Shown here one piece after another: positions 1 through 12,100 of a DNA stretch of 24,625 nucleotides. A program made the position numbers and the translations under genes. Source of the DNA: JAUSNA01 sp964568885 (GTDB taxonomy: Bacteria; Patescibacteriota; Microgenomatia; Levybacterales; GWA1-39-11); the NCBI GenBank assembly GCA_964568885.1, contig CAZMSF010000017.1, forward strand, positions 1 through 24,625, in the 5' to 3' direction. The notes beneath the pieces are model-generated. The model saw nothing but the letters and a program-made list of their open reading frames with translations, searched no databases and had not been told where the DNA came from. The first letter of the stretch is position 1. Each line of letters starts with the position of its first letter.

Positions 1-105
1 CAACAGTTGTAGTAAGGCCGGGAACCGTCAGGAATGAATCAGTATCAGTTGTGATTGTCACGCCGTTTGTGCCTGATGGGGTAAAGGACACGGCGCCTGT
101 TGAGG
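1..105 (-). repeat. CIDGSN unit R17, only its first part in the window
   Basis: The frame runs off the left edge inside the lead of another unit: VSFTPSGTNGV then TDTDSFLTVPGLTTTV. The Cys motif would lie just outside. This shows that the array continues toward the C-terminus. Confidence 0.75.
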
Positions 106-3100
106 TGAGTGTCTTGTTGGCGCCGACCGTCAAATTGCCATTCACCGTCGTTGTTCCGGATGCGTTTCCGAGAGAAACGGTGGTCGCTGCACCGCCGATA
201 TTAAGAGTGGTTGCGGTTGTGTTGAACAAGTTGGCGGTAGTCTTTGACGAGATGAGGTCGGCAGAAGATGCACCGCTGACAGTGATGCCACCAGAAGCGG
301 TCACTGCTCCCGTCAGCTGAGAGGTACCATCTATGGTAAGGTTACCATTTGCTGAAATATCGCCCGTATTGGACAATGTTGTTCCGGTCGAACCGTATCC
401 GCCGCCCAATGACTCGGAGTCAACCGTCAAAACGGCGCCTGAGGCTGTAATTCCCGTTGCATTAGGAAGAGACAAAGCATCATTTGAGATGGTTGCTGTA
501 CCTCCGGTTGCACCGATGTTCAAGGTTGATGCGGCACCGCCGAAGTTGATAGTCGTTGCTGTCGCATTCAAAAGGTCAAAAGATGTTTGGTTGGTACCAA
601 TTGTCCCACCTTTTACCGTCAAGTTTCCATCAGTTGAAATATTACCCGAAGCGCCGGTAATAGAGTAATGCGTTCCCGAAACATCACCTGTTCCAAGTGA
701 CAACGCTGTTGTAATATTTGAATCCGACAAATCAATTGCCGTTGTGACATTTCCTCCGGTAACACCACTTATCTTAAGTCCTACAGGAAGCGCCCGGTTG
801 GTATCGTTGTTCTTGATAAGAACAAGCTGGGACGGGTCTGCGGTTCCTGCTCCGTCAGCTCTTGTGAATTCGCTTCCTCCTGTTGCTCCTGTTGCGGTTG
901 TCACCGTAAACTTGCTGTCGGTTGTGGTGTCTGAGAGCGTGAATGCGATATCCCTGTTGTCAGATGTAAGAATTGTATTTCCGTTGTTGTACGCAGCCTG
1001 CAAACTTTGAGAAGCAGCATTACATGTCCCTACGTGATTTGACCCGTCTACGCAGATTGCGCTTCCCGTGACACTTGTAAGTCCGGTAAGAGACAGGAAT
1101 GAATCGGAATCGGTATTGATGGTAATTCCATTCGTACCTGAAGGAGTAAATGTCGATTGACCTTGCGCTAGTAAAGTTTTGCCTGAAGCTACCGTCAAGC
1201 CTCCGTTAACGGTTGTTGTACCGGACGCGTTTCCAAGTGAAACAGTTGTCGCAGCGCCACCGATGTTAAGAGTTGTTGCGGTTGTGTTGAACAAGTTGGC
1301 GGTAGTCTTTGACGAGATAAGGTCGGCACTTGACGCACCGCTGACGGTGATGCCCGCAGATGCGGTAAGGGCACCGGTCAATTGTGAGGTCCCATCGATT
1401 GTCAGGTTGCCTTTTGCGGATATGTCACCTGTATTTGTAATAGAAGTCCCGGTTGAAGCGTAGCCGCCGCCTGTTGTCAACTGAGAGAAATTACCTGTTG
1501 CACCGGTTGCGTTCACTGTTGTTGCGTTTGGAAGTGATAATGTCGCATTTCTGATTGACGTTGTTCCTGTTGTTGCACCAAGAGTAAGAGAGGTCGAAGC
1601 ACCACCGATATTAAGGGTTGTTGCATTACTATTGAATACACTCGCCGAACTATTTGAGGTTGCTATGGTTCCTCCGTTTGCATTGATGGTGCCTGCAACT
1701 GTTGTATCTCCTGTTGAGCCGTCGACTGAGAAATTAGTGCCCGCAATATCATTTGCACCCAAATCAATTGCTGTCACAATTGATGAGTCTGAAACATCCA
1801 AAGCAGTCGTCACCCCTCCGCCTGCTCCTCCGGAAGCAGTTACTTTGATTCCGCTTGTCAAAGCCTGATCGCTATCGGCATTATCCACTAAAATAAGTTG
1901 TGCCGGTGGGGTGGGATTGGCTCCATCCGCAAGCACAAACTTTGAAGTGCTCGTCGACCCGGCGGCGGTTGTAACGGTAAAGTTGCTGTCGGTTGCAGTA
2001 TCTGAAAGCGTGAATGCAATATCCCTGTTGTTGGAGGTAGATATGGTATTTCCGTTGTTGTATGCAGACTGCAAACTTTGAGAAGAAGCCGCGCATGTTA
2101 TGACATGATTTGACCCGTCTACGCATAGCGCAGTTCCGGATGAAGATTGAAGTCCGGCAAGTGTTAAGAATGAGTCGCTATCGCTTGTAATGGTGACTCC
2201 ATTGGTGCCTGAAGGTGTGAATGTTACTTGACCCAAGGCTTGAAGTGTTTGGTTGGTAGCAACATTCAAACCTCCATTAGCGCTTATTGTGCCGGAAGCG
2301 GTTAATGGGTTGTTGATAGTTGTTGAACCCGACCCCGCGCCAATTGAAACGGTCGTTGCTGCACCTCCGATGTTAAGAGTTGTCGCATTTGTGTTAAATA
2401 CCGTAGCGGTTCCGGTTGTTGACGTAAAGATGTCTCCGCCATTTACATTCACGTCTCCTGTAGTCGTTACGTCTCCATTTCTTGCAACACTAAATCTTGT
2501 CACGCCCGATGCTGAGGCGGTAATAATGTCTTGATTCTCATTCTGGTCAAATATCGCAACAGCCTTTCCTGTAAAAGCCAGATTTGTAGGTCTGGTTACA
2601 AACAGTGCGGATGTTGGTGAGTTGGTGCCAATTCCCACAAGCGCATTTGGAAGCGTTACGTTGGCATTCTTTATAGAGGCAGTGCCGGTTGTTGCTCCGA
2701 TATTGAGAGTCGTTGCAGCGCCGCCCACATTAAGAGTTGTTACGGTAGTGTTAAACAAATTTCCGGTTGTTTGACTTGTCGCAATTGTTCCGGAATTGGC
2801 ATTGATATTTCCTGTGAAAGTAGATGCACCTGCCCCAAGGAATGAATAGGAAGGATTCGTAACCGCGTTTCCGAACGAAATGTTTTCACTTGAATTGGTT
2901 GTATTGACATTGATGTAATTGTTGGAACCCTCCTGAATATCAAGAGCGTCGGCATTGTTATCAACTAAATTGGCGGTCAAATTATTGTTAAGGGTAGTTG
3001 TCCCCGTTCCGGCTCCAAGAGAAACGGTTGTTGCCGCTCCCCCAATATTAAGAGTTGTTACTCCGGCGTTTAATAAATTGAATGAAGAAGCACCGGAAGT

Positions 3101-6100
3101 AAGGTCGCCTCCGTTGATGGCAATATCCCCGGTCTCTGTCAGGTTGCCGGTAAGAGTTGTTACACCGTCAATAGTAAGGTCTCCATTCGCTTGAATATTG
3201 CCTGCATTTGAAACGGTAACGCCTGTTGAGCCATATCCGCCACCTACCGAAAGGGCATCTATATTGGCAGTTGCCCCTGTTGCATTAATCGTTGTGGCAT
3301 TTGGCAATGAAAGGGTAATGTTGTTAATTGTTGCTGTCCCGGTTGATGCTCCCAAAACAAGAGAAGTTGCAGCCCCACCCACATTCAAGGTTGTTGCGGT
3401 TGTATTGAACAAGTTGGCAGTTGTCTTTGACGAGATGATGTCGGCTGTAGTAGTACCGGAAACGGTTATTCCATTTGAAGCGGTAACTGCGCCTGTTAGT
3501 TGTGATGTGCCATCAATTGTAAGGTTCCCATTTGCCTGGATGTTGCCTGCGCTTGAAAGTGTTACACCTGTTGAACCATAACCTCCACCTACATTCACTG
3601 TGTCAAATCCGGCGGTTGCACTTAATGCATCAAATGTTGAAGCATTTGAGAATGTAACTGCCGCATTTCTTATGGTGGTCGTCCCTGAATTATTCGCACC
3701 GATTGTTACTCCGGTTCCAACTCCTGCTATGTTGACGGTCGTGGCATTTGTATTAAAGAGATTACCAGTTGATGATGTTGTTGTTACGTCACCGCCATTA
3801 ACAGCAATGTCTCCTGCGGTTGTAATGTCACCCGTTGAACCGGTAAGGGAGAAATTAGTGGCCGACACGTTGTTGGCACCAAGCGCTATAGCCGTTGTCA
3901 GATTGGAATCAGTGAGATCAATTCCGGTTGTTATGTTGCCTCCTGAAACTCCTGCAATCTTAAGGCCAATTGGTTGTGCGCGGTTGGTATCAAGGTTTTT
4001 GATAAGCACCAGCTGTGCTGGGTCAGCTGCCCCTGCGCCATCAGCTCGAGTAAATGCGGAGTACCCGGTCGAACCGGTCGTTGTTGTTACGGCAAAGTTA
4101 CTGTCGGTTGTTGTATTGGATAGATTAAATGCAATATCTCTGTTATCCGAAGTATCAATTGTGTTTCCGCCGTTGTATGCAGACTGAAGAGAAATGCTTT
4201 GGCCCGAACAAGTGATGACATCATTTGTGCCATTCAGACAGAGTGGAGTGCCGGTAGTGTCGGCAAGACCGGTGATATGAATAGTTGAATCGCTGTCGGT
4301 TGTGAATGTGATGTCGTTAGTCGAATTTGGCGCGAACGTCGATTGACCGCTTGCAGAGAGTGTTTGGCCGGAAGGAACCGTTACCCCTGCGTTACCGGTA
4401 ATAAGTCCTGTCGCGGTAAGCGCGTTGTTAACCGTTGTTGTACCGCTTCCGGCGCCCAAAGAAACGGTCGTTGCAGCGCTTCCTATATTAAGCGTTGTAG
4501 CGTTTGTGGTGAAAAGATTACCGGTGGTCTGAGTGGTTGCTATCGTTCCCGAATTTGCGTTGATGTCTCCTCCAAATGTACCGGTGCTGGTGACCCCTAG
4601 CGTTGAATGAAGCGTGGTTGCTCCTGTTACGTCTAACGTTCCTCCAACCGTTCCGTTTCCGGAAATTGTTCCGTCGTTGTCAACGGTCAAAGTTCCATTT
4701 GCCTGGATGTTACCGGTATTTGAAATTGAAACTCCCGTTGAGCCATATCCTCCGCCAATTGAAACGGAGTCAAGGGTTGCCAAAGCCGATGACGCGTTGA
4801 GGGCAGTTGCGTTGTTGAGAGTAATGGTTGTGCCGTGAATATTACCCGTTGCCGTATTGGCGCCGATTGTGTAGGTTGTTGCAGCACTACCTACTGAAAG
4901 ATTGGTTGTATTTGAATTAAAGAGAGTTGCCGTCGCATTTGTAGTTGTAAGGTCTCCGCCGTTGACAGCCACATCTCCGGAAGTCGTGATATTTCCTGTT
5001 GAGCCTGTTATCGAGAAATTGGTTGCCGATACATTATTTGTACCCAATGCCAAAGCGGTCGTCAAGTTGCTGTCTGTAAGGTCAATTCCGGTTGTTATGT
5101 TGCCTCCTGAAACTCCTGCAATCTTAAGGCCAATTGGTTGTGCGCGGTTGGTATCAAGGTTTTGAATCAGAACCAATTGAGCCGGGTCGGCAGTTCCTGC
5201 TCCGTCTGCTCGAGTAAATGCGGAGTACCCGGTCGAGCCGGTTGTCGTTGTTACGGCAAAGTTACTGTCTGTTGTCGTGTCTGAGAGATTGAAGGCAATG
5301 TCTCTATTGTCCGATGTGTCGATTGTATTTCCTCCGTTATATGCGTTCTGAAGTGAAAGAGTAGCGTTGGCGCAGGCAATTACATGATTCGAACCGTCAA
5401 GACAAATGGGAGTTCCGGTGCTTGATGAAAGCCCGGTGAGAGTCAAGAATGAGTCTGCGTCGGTGTTGATGGTGACTCCATTTGTTCCGGATGGGGCAAA
5501 TGTCGCAGAACCCGATGCGTCAAATGAGCGCGCATTGGAAACGGTCACATCTCCATTAAATGTTGAGGTGCCGGAAACGATAAGGTTGTTTCGAAGAGTG
5601 GTTATTCCCGTTGTCGCCCCCAAAGTCAAAGCGGTTGCAGCGTTGCCGATATTAAGCGTCGTTGCATTCGTATTGAACAAGGTAGCCGTTGCAGAAGTTG
5701 TAGTAATGTCCCCTCCGTTAACAGCAACGTCTCCGGTTGCAGTAACGTTACCGGTAAGTGTAGACGTTCCGTCAATTGTGAGATTTCCATTTGCCTGAAT
5801 ATCGCCGGTGTTTGAAAGTGATATTCCGGTCGAGCCATATCCTCCGCCAATTGAGACAGAGTCAAGGGTTGCCAAAGCCGATGACGCGTTAAGAGCAGTT
5901 GCGTTCGGGAAGTTGATGGTTGTACCCCTAACGTTTCCTGTAGCATTTGTCGCACCCAATGTGTAGGTCGTTGCAGCACCACCGATATTTAAAGTTGTTG
6001 CATTCGTGTTGAATACATTACCCGTAGTTTGATTTGTTGCAATTGTTCCACCATTTACATTGATATTTCCGGAGAACGTGGTTGCACCCGTACCCAAGAA

Positions 6101-9100
6101 CGAATAGGTAGGATTGGTTGTGGTGTTGCCAAAGGAAATGTTTTCAGAACCATCTGTAGTATTTACATTGATGTAATTATTTGTCCCTTCCTGTATATCA
6201 AGCGCATCGGCAGAATTGTCGTTCAGAGTTACAGCCAGATTGTTGGTTAATGTTGTTGTTCCGCCACCTGCACCAAGAGTAACGGTTGTTGCTGCGCCGC
6301 CGATATTAAGCGTGGTAGCTGTTGCATTAAAGAGTGTTGCAGTTGCGGTTGTTGTTGTGATATCGGCGCTTGTTGCTCCATTAACAGCCAGGTCTCCTGA
6401 CGCTGTAACATTTCCGGTAAGAGTTGACGTTCCGTCAACGGTCAATGTTCCGTTTGCCTGGATGTTACCGGTATTACCAATAGTTACCCCAGTTGACCCG
6501 TATCCGCCGCCGACCTGGAGACTGTCGACTTTAGCAAGGGCGGTGAGGGCATTGAATGCGGTAGCATTTGAGAATGTTATCGTTCCGTTTGCGATAGTGG
6601 CAGTTCCCGTTGTCGCTCCAAGATTAAGAGTCGTTGCAGCGCCACCGATATTAAGAGTTGTAGCGTTGGTGTTAAAAAGTGTTGCTGAGGCTTGGCTTGT
6701 CGTTACATCTCCTCCGTTAACTGCTATATCTCCTGATGTTGTAATATTTCCGGTTGAACCCGCTATTAAAAAATTCGTTGCAGTTACGTCTGCTGCACCA
6801 AGTGAAAGGGCAGTTGTAATGTTGCTATCCGACAAATCAATAGCCGTAGTAACTGCACCCCCACTGACTCCGGCAATCTTAAGCCCCACAGGAAGTGCTC
6901 GGTCGGTGTCGTTATTCTTGATAAGAACAAGCTGTGCAGGGTCAGAAGTTCCCGCCCCGTCAGCTCTTGTAAATGCGCTGTATCCTGTTGAGTCAGTCGC
7001 GGTTGTCACTGCAAAATTACTGTCGGTTGCCGTATTCGTCAAAGTGAATAAGATATCTCTGTTGTTTGAAGTGTTAATGGTATTACCACCGTTGTAAGCA
7101 GATTGTAATGTAATGGTGTTAGCAGAACACTTGGTGACGTTGTTAGAGCCGTCAACGCAGAGCACCGAGCCGGCTGTTCCTGGAGTAGTAAGACCGGTAA
7201 GAGTCAAGAATGAATCGGAATCGGTATTGATAGTCACATCATTTGTTGAATCGGGCGAGAACGTAGATACTCCGTTTGCTGTAAATGTTTGACCTGTCGC
7301 AACCGTTGCGCCGCCATTGAAAGTTGCAAGACCGGTTGCCGTAGTTGTACCGGTTACAGAGAGGTCATTATTAACGGTTGTTGTTCCTGTTCCGGCACCG
7401 AGAGTGAGTGTTGTTGCAGCACCACCAATATTGAGTGTAGTTGCGTTGGTATTGAATACTGTTGCTGTTGTTGTCGTTGTGGTGATGTCTGCCGATGTGG
7501 CACCGTTTACAGCCAAATCTCCTCCCGCAGTAACGTCCCCGGTCAGAGTGGATGCACCGTCGATAGTCAAAGCGCCGTTTGCTTGAATGTTCCCTGTGTT
7601 AGAAATTGAAACTCCTGTTGAGCCGTAACCTCCACCAATTGAAGCCGAATCAATCGTCAAAGCTGCACTTCCGGCGGAAATACTGGTGGCATTCGGGAAG
7701 TTAACGGTGGTGCCTCGAATGTTACCGGTTGCGGTAGTTGCACCCAACGTGTAGGTCGTTGCAGCTCCGCCAATATTAAGGGTAGTTGCTGTCGTATTGA
7801 ACAAATTACCTGTTGTTTGCGAGGTTGCAAGAGTTCCTGAGTTAGCATTGATATTTCCGGTAGCAGTAAGTGTCCCATCGGTTGAAATATTTCCACTTGA
7901 ACCGGTCAACGTGAAGTGGGTTCCTGAAATATTATTGGTTCCTAAAGCTATAGCTGTTGTTATGTTGCTGTCCGACAAATCGAGGGCTGTAGTTACATTG
8001 CCGCCACTTACTCCTGCGATCTTAAGACCTACAGGAAGTGCATTTCCCGAATCAAGATTCTGGATAAGAACGAGTTGAGACGGATTGGTTCCGCTTCCGC
8101 CATTTGCTCTTGTAAATGCACTGTAGCTCGTTGAGTCTGCTGCGGTTGTGACGGTAAAGTTGCTGTCGGTAGCGGTATTTGTAAGCGTGAATGAGATGTC
8201 CCGTGCGTCGGATGTAACAATTGTGTTTCCTCCTTCATATGCAGATTGCAAACTTACTGCTGCATTTGCGCATTTCACAATGTGGTTAGACCCATCAATA
8301 CAAACATTCGTCCCGGCTTGAGTATCAAGCCCCGAAACGATAAGATACGAACCCGCTGAGAAGTCTGTTGTGACGGTTATGTCGTTTGCGCCATTAGGGT
8401 CAATAGAGACGGGTCCGCTTGCCGTGAAGGTTTGTCCTGAAGCAACCGTAAGTCCTCCGTTAGCCGTCACGAGTCCTGTTGAGGTAGTTGTCCCACTTAC
8501 GCTCAAATTGTTGTTAACGGTCGTTGTTCCTGTTCCTGCTCCAAGCGAGAGGGTAGTTGCCGCTCCGCCGATATTAAGTGTTGTGGCATTGGTATTAAAT
8601 AGTGTTGCTGACGCGGCCGTAGTTGTCACGTCTCCGCCATTGACCGCAATGTCGCCGGAAGTTGTCACATTTCCTGTTAGAGTTGACGTACCGTCAATTG
8701 TGAGATTCCCATTTGCCTGGATGTCTCCGGTATTTGAAAGCGTAGTACCGGTTGAACCATATCCCCCACCCACGCTTACTGAATCAATTGTCAGGGCAGC
8801 TCCTGCAGCCGCAAGCGAAGTTGCATTCGGGAAGTTAATGGTGGTGCCTCTGACGTTGCCTGTAGCATTTGTTGCACCCAATGTGTAGGTCGTTGCAGCA
8901 CCGCCAATGTTAAGAATCGTTGCATTCGTATTAAACACAGTGGCAGTTCCCGTAGATGTTGTAGTTATATCGGCCCCATTCACCGCTATGTCTCCGGCGG
9001 TAGTGATATTACCATTGCTTCCTGTTACCGAGAAATTCGTTGCGGTGACATCGTTTGCACCAAGCGAGAGCGCAGTTACAATTTCAGGGTCGGAAAGGTC

Positions 9101-12100
9101 AATGGCTGTTGTTATACCACCTGCAGCAGACTGAATTTTGATACCTGCAGGAAGCGCTTCATTTGCATCGAGATTCTCAACCAGTAGAAGCTGCGAGGGT
9201 GGGGTGGCGTTGGTGCCATCTACAAGCGCAAAGTAGCTATAACCGCTTCCTCCTGCAGCTGTTGTTACGGTAAAGTTACTGTCGGTTGCAGTATCTGAAA
9301 GGATAAATGCAATATCCCGAGCATCCGACGTTATTATAGTATTTCCTCCGTTATAAGCCCCCTGAAGGCTTACAGAAACTCCGGAACATTTAACAACATT
9401 ATTTGACCCGTCAATACAAAGCTCTGTGCCTGAGGCGGTTGCAAGCCCTGTGACTTTCAAGAATGAGTCTGCGTCCGTGTTAACTGTTACCGAACCTGTT
9501 CCATTCGGAGTAAATATTGCGCTACCCGATGCATTGAAGTAACGGTCATTAGAGACGGTGACATCTCCATTGAATGTTGAAGTCTTTGATACAAGCAAAT
9601 TGTTATTAATGGTTGTCGTTCCGGTTGAAGCGCCAAGTGTCAAACCGGTCACAGCGCCGCCGATAGCAAGAGTCGTGGCATTAGTGTTAAAGAGTGTAGC
9701 TGAGGCAGCCGATGTCGTAATATCTCCACCATTTACAGCCACATCGCCCGACGCGGTAACATCTCCTGTCAAGGTAGACGTGCCATCCACCGTAAGAGCT
9801 CCATTTGCTTGAATGTTTCCTGCCGCAGAAACGGTAACTCCTGTCGAGCCGTATCCTCCGCCTACTTCAAGAGATGAAACCTTAGCCAAAGCTGACAAAG
9901 CATTAAATGCTGTGGCATTTGAAAGGGTAACTGTCGCATTGTTGATAGTTGCAGTTCCGGTGGTTGCACCCAAGTTAAGTGTTGTAGCGGCGGTTCCCGC
10001 ATTCAAGGTCGTAACGGTTGAAGTGAAGAGGTCAAATGAGGTTTGGGTTGATGCGATAGTTCCGCCATTTGCATTGATTGTCCCGCTTGTCGTGACATTA
10101 CCGGTCAATGTTGATGCACCGTCAACGGTAAGTGTTCCGTTTGCCTGGATGTTCCCTGCATTACTGACAGTAACTCCGGTTGAACCATATCCTCCACCGA
10201 CTTGAAGAGAGTCAACCCGAGCCAAAGCTGAAAGAGCATCCAATGCCGAACCCGAAACTGTGAGTGAATTATTAACGGTTGTCGTACCGCTTCCGGCGCC
10301 CAATGAAACTGTTGTTGCAGCGCCGCCGATACTCAAAGTGGTTGCGGTTGCATTAAAGAGGTTCGCGGTTGTCTGGTTCGTTGCAAGGGTTCCGGAATTA
10401 GCATTGACATCTCCCGTTGCGGTGATGGTCCCGTCGGTTGCGATATTTCCTGTTGCTCCAGTCAAAGTAAAGTGGGTAGATGTGATGTCATTTGCACCGA
10501 GTGATAAAGCGTTTACAATTTCGGCATCAGACAAATCAATTCCATTAGTAATTCCTCCGGCAGCAGCCTGAACCTTTATACCGGCTGCAACTACTCGGTC
10601 GGTATCTAAATTATCAACCAATATAAGTTGTGCCGGGTCAGAGGTACCCGAACCATTTGCCCGGGTGAAGGCAGAGTATCCTGTTGAACCATCTGCTGTT
10701 GTGACTGTAAAGTTACTGTCGGTTGTTGTGTTTGAGAGAGTGAATGCAATATCTCTATTGTCCGAAGTGCTAATCGTATTGCCTCCGTTGTACGCTCCCT
10801 GCAAAGTAAATGTGCCTGCCGCACATTTAGTAACATTATTTGAAGCATCAATACAAAGAGTTGTACCTGCAACACCGGGAGTAGTAAGGCCATTAAGCGT
10901 CAGGAATGAGTCTGCATCAGTGTTAACGGTAACACTTCCTGTTCCATTCGGAGTAAATATTGCGCTTCCCGAAGCATTAAAGAAGCGGTCGTTTGAAATA
11001 GTGACATCTCCATTGAATGTTGAAGTACCGCTGTAAACTCCATTTCCTGTCACATTGAGGTTGTTGTTGATAGTGGTCGTTCCTGTGGATGCTCCAATTG
11101 AAATAGTAGTTGCCGCGCCACCAATATTCAAAGTTGTTGCGTTTGCATTAAACAAAGTAGCAGTTCCTGAAGTCGTTGTGAGGTCGCCACCATTAAGAGC
11201 AATGTCACCGGTTGCTGTGACATTTCCAGTGAGAGTCGACGTTCCGTCAACGGTAAGCGTTCCGTTTGCCTGGATGTTCCCTGCATTACTGACAGTAACT
11301 CCGGTTGAACCATATCCTCCACCGACTTGAAGAGAGTCAACCCGAGCCAAAGCTGAAAGAGCATCCAATGCCGAACCCGAAACTGTGAGTGAATTATTAA
11401 CGGTTGTCGTACCGCTTCCGGCGCCCAATGAAACTGTTGTTGCAGCGCCGCCGATATTAAGCGTGGTGGCATTTGCGTTGAATATATTTGCCGACGAATT
11501 CGTGGTTGAGAGGGTGCCGCCGTTTGCAGCCAAGTTGCCGGTTGATGTGATATCCCCTGTTGCGGTGATGGTCCCGTCGGTTGCGATGTTTCCGTTGCTG
11601 CCGGTGAGAGTAAAGTGTGTCGCAGAGACATTATTGGTCCCCAAAGAAATTGCTGTTGTGATATTACTGTCGGATAAATCAAGAGCCGTTGTGATATTGC
11701 CACCCGATACGCCTGCAATCTTAAGTCCAACTGGTTGCGCTCTATTGGTGTCAAGATTTTGAACTAAGACCAATTGGGCAGGGTCTGACGTTCCTGCACC
11801 GTCTGCCCGGGTGAAGGCAGAGTAACCTGTCGATCCTGTCGCGGTTGTGACGGCGAAATTACTGTCGGTTGTAGTGTTTGACAAATTAAATGCGATATCT
11901 CTTGCATCCGATGTATCGATGGTATTTCCGGCATTGTATGCGCTTTGCAGGGTAGCGGTAGCGTTTGCACATTTGACCACATTATTCGAACCGTCTACGC
12001 AAAGTTGTGTTCCACTTTGGGTATCAAGCCCGGTGATGTTAATGTACGAACCGGCGGAAAAGTCGGTTGTGATGGCAATATCGTTTGAGGCATTTGGGTC

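Noticed and set aside
6216..7097. Plus-strand ORF of 293 codons, the longest of many V/P/A-rich plus-strand ORFs
   Set aside because: It lies antisense to the giant frame. Its V/P/A-rich sequence is the reverse reading of Thr/Gly/Asn/Ala codons, and the same pseudo-protein recurs wherever the repeats recur. It has no independent start context or domain.
10134..11456. Composite transposon or insertion sequence bounded by direct repeats
   Set aside because: The 198-nt direct repeats are coding linker sequence, and the segment between them is a normal CIDGSN unit with no transposase or inverted ends.
11128..11754. Minus-strand ORF of 208 codons rich in Gln, Leu and Thr
   Set aside because: It is in a different frame from the giant coding sequence and is an out-of-frame reading of the same repeats. 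The motif-bearing frame is open through it.
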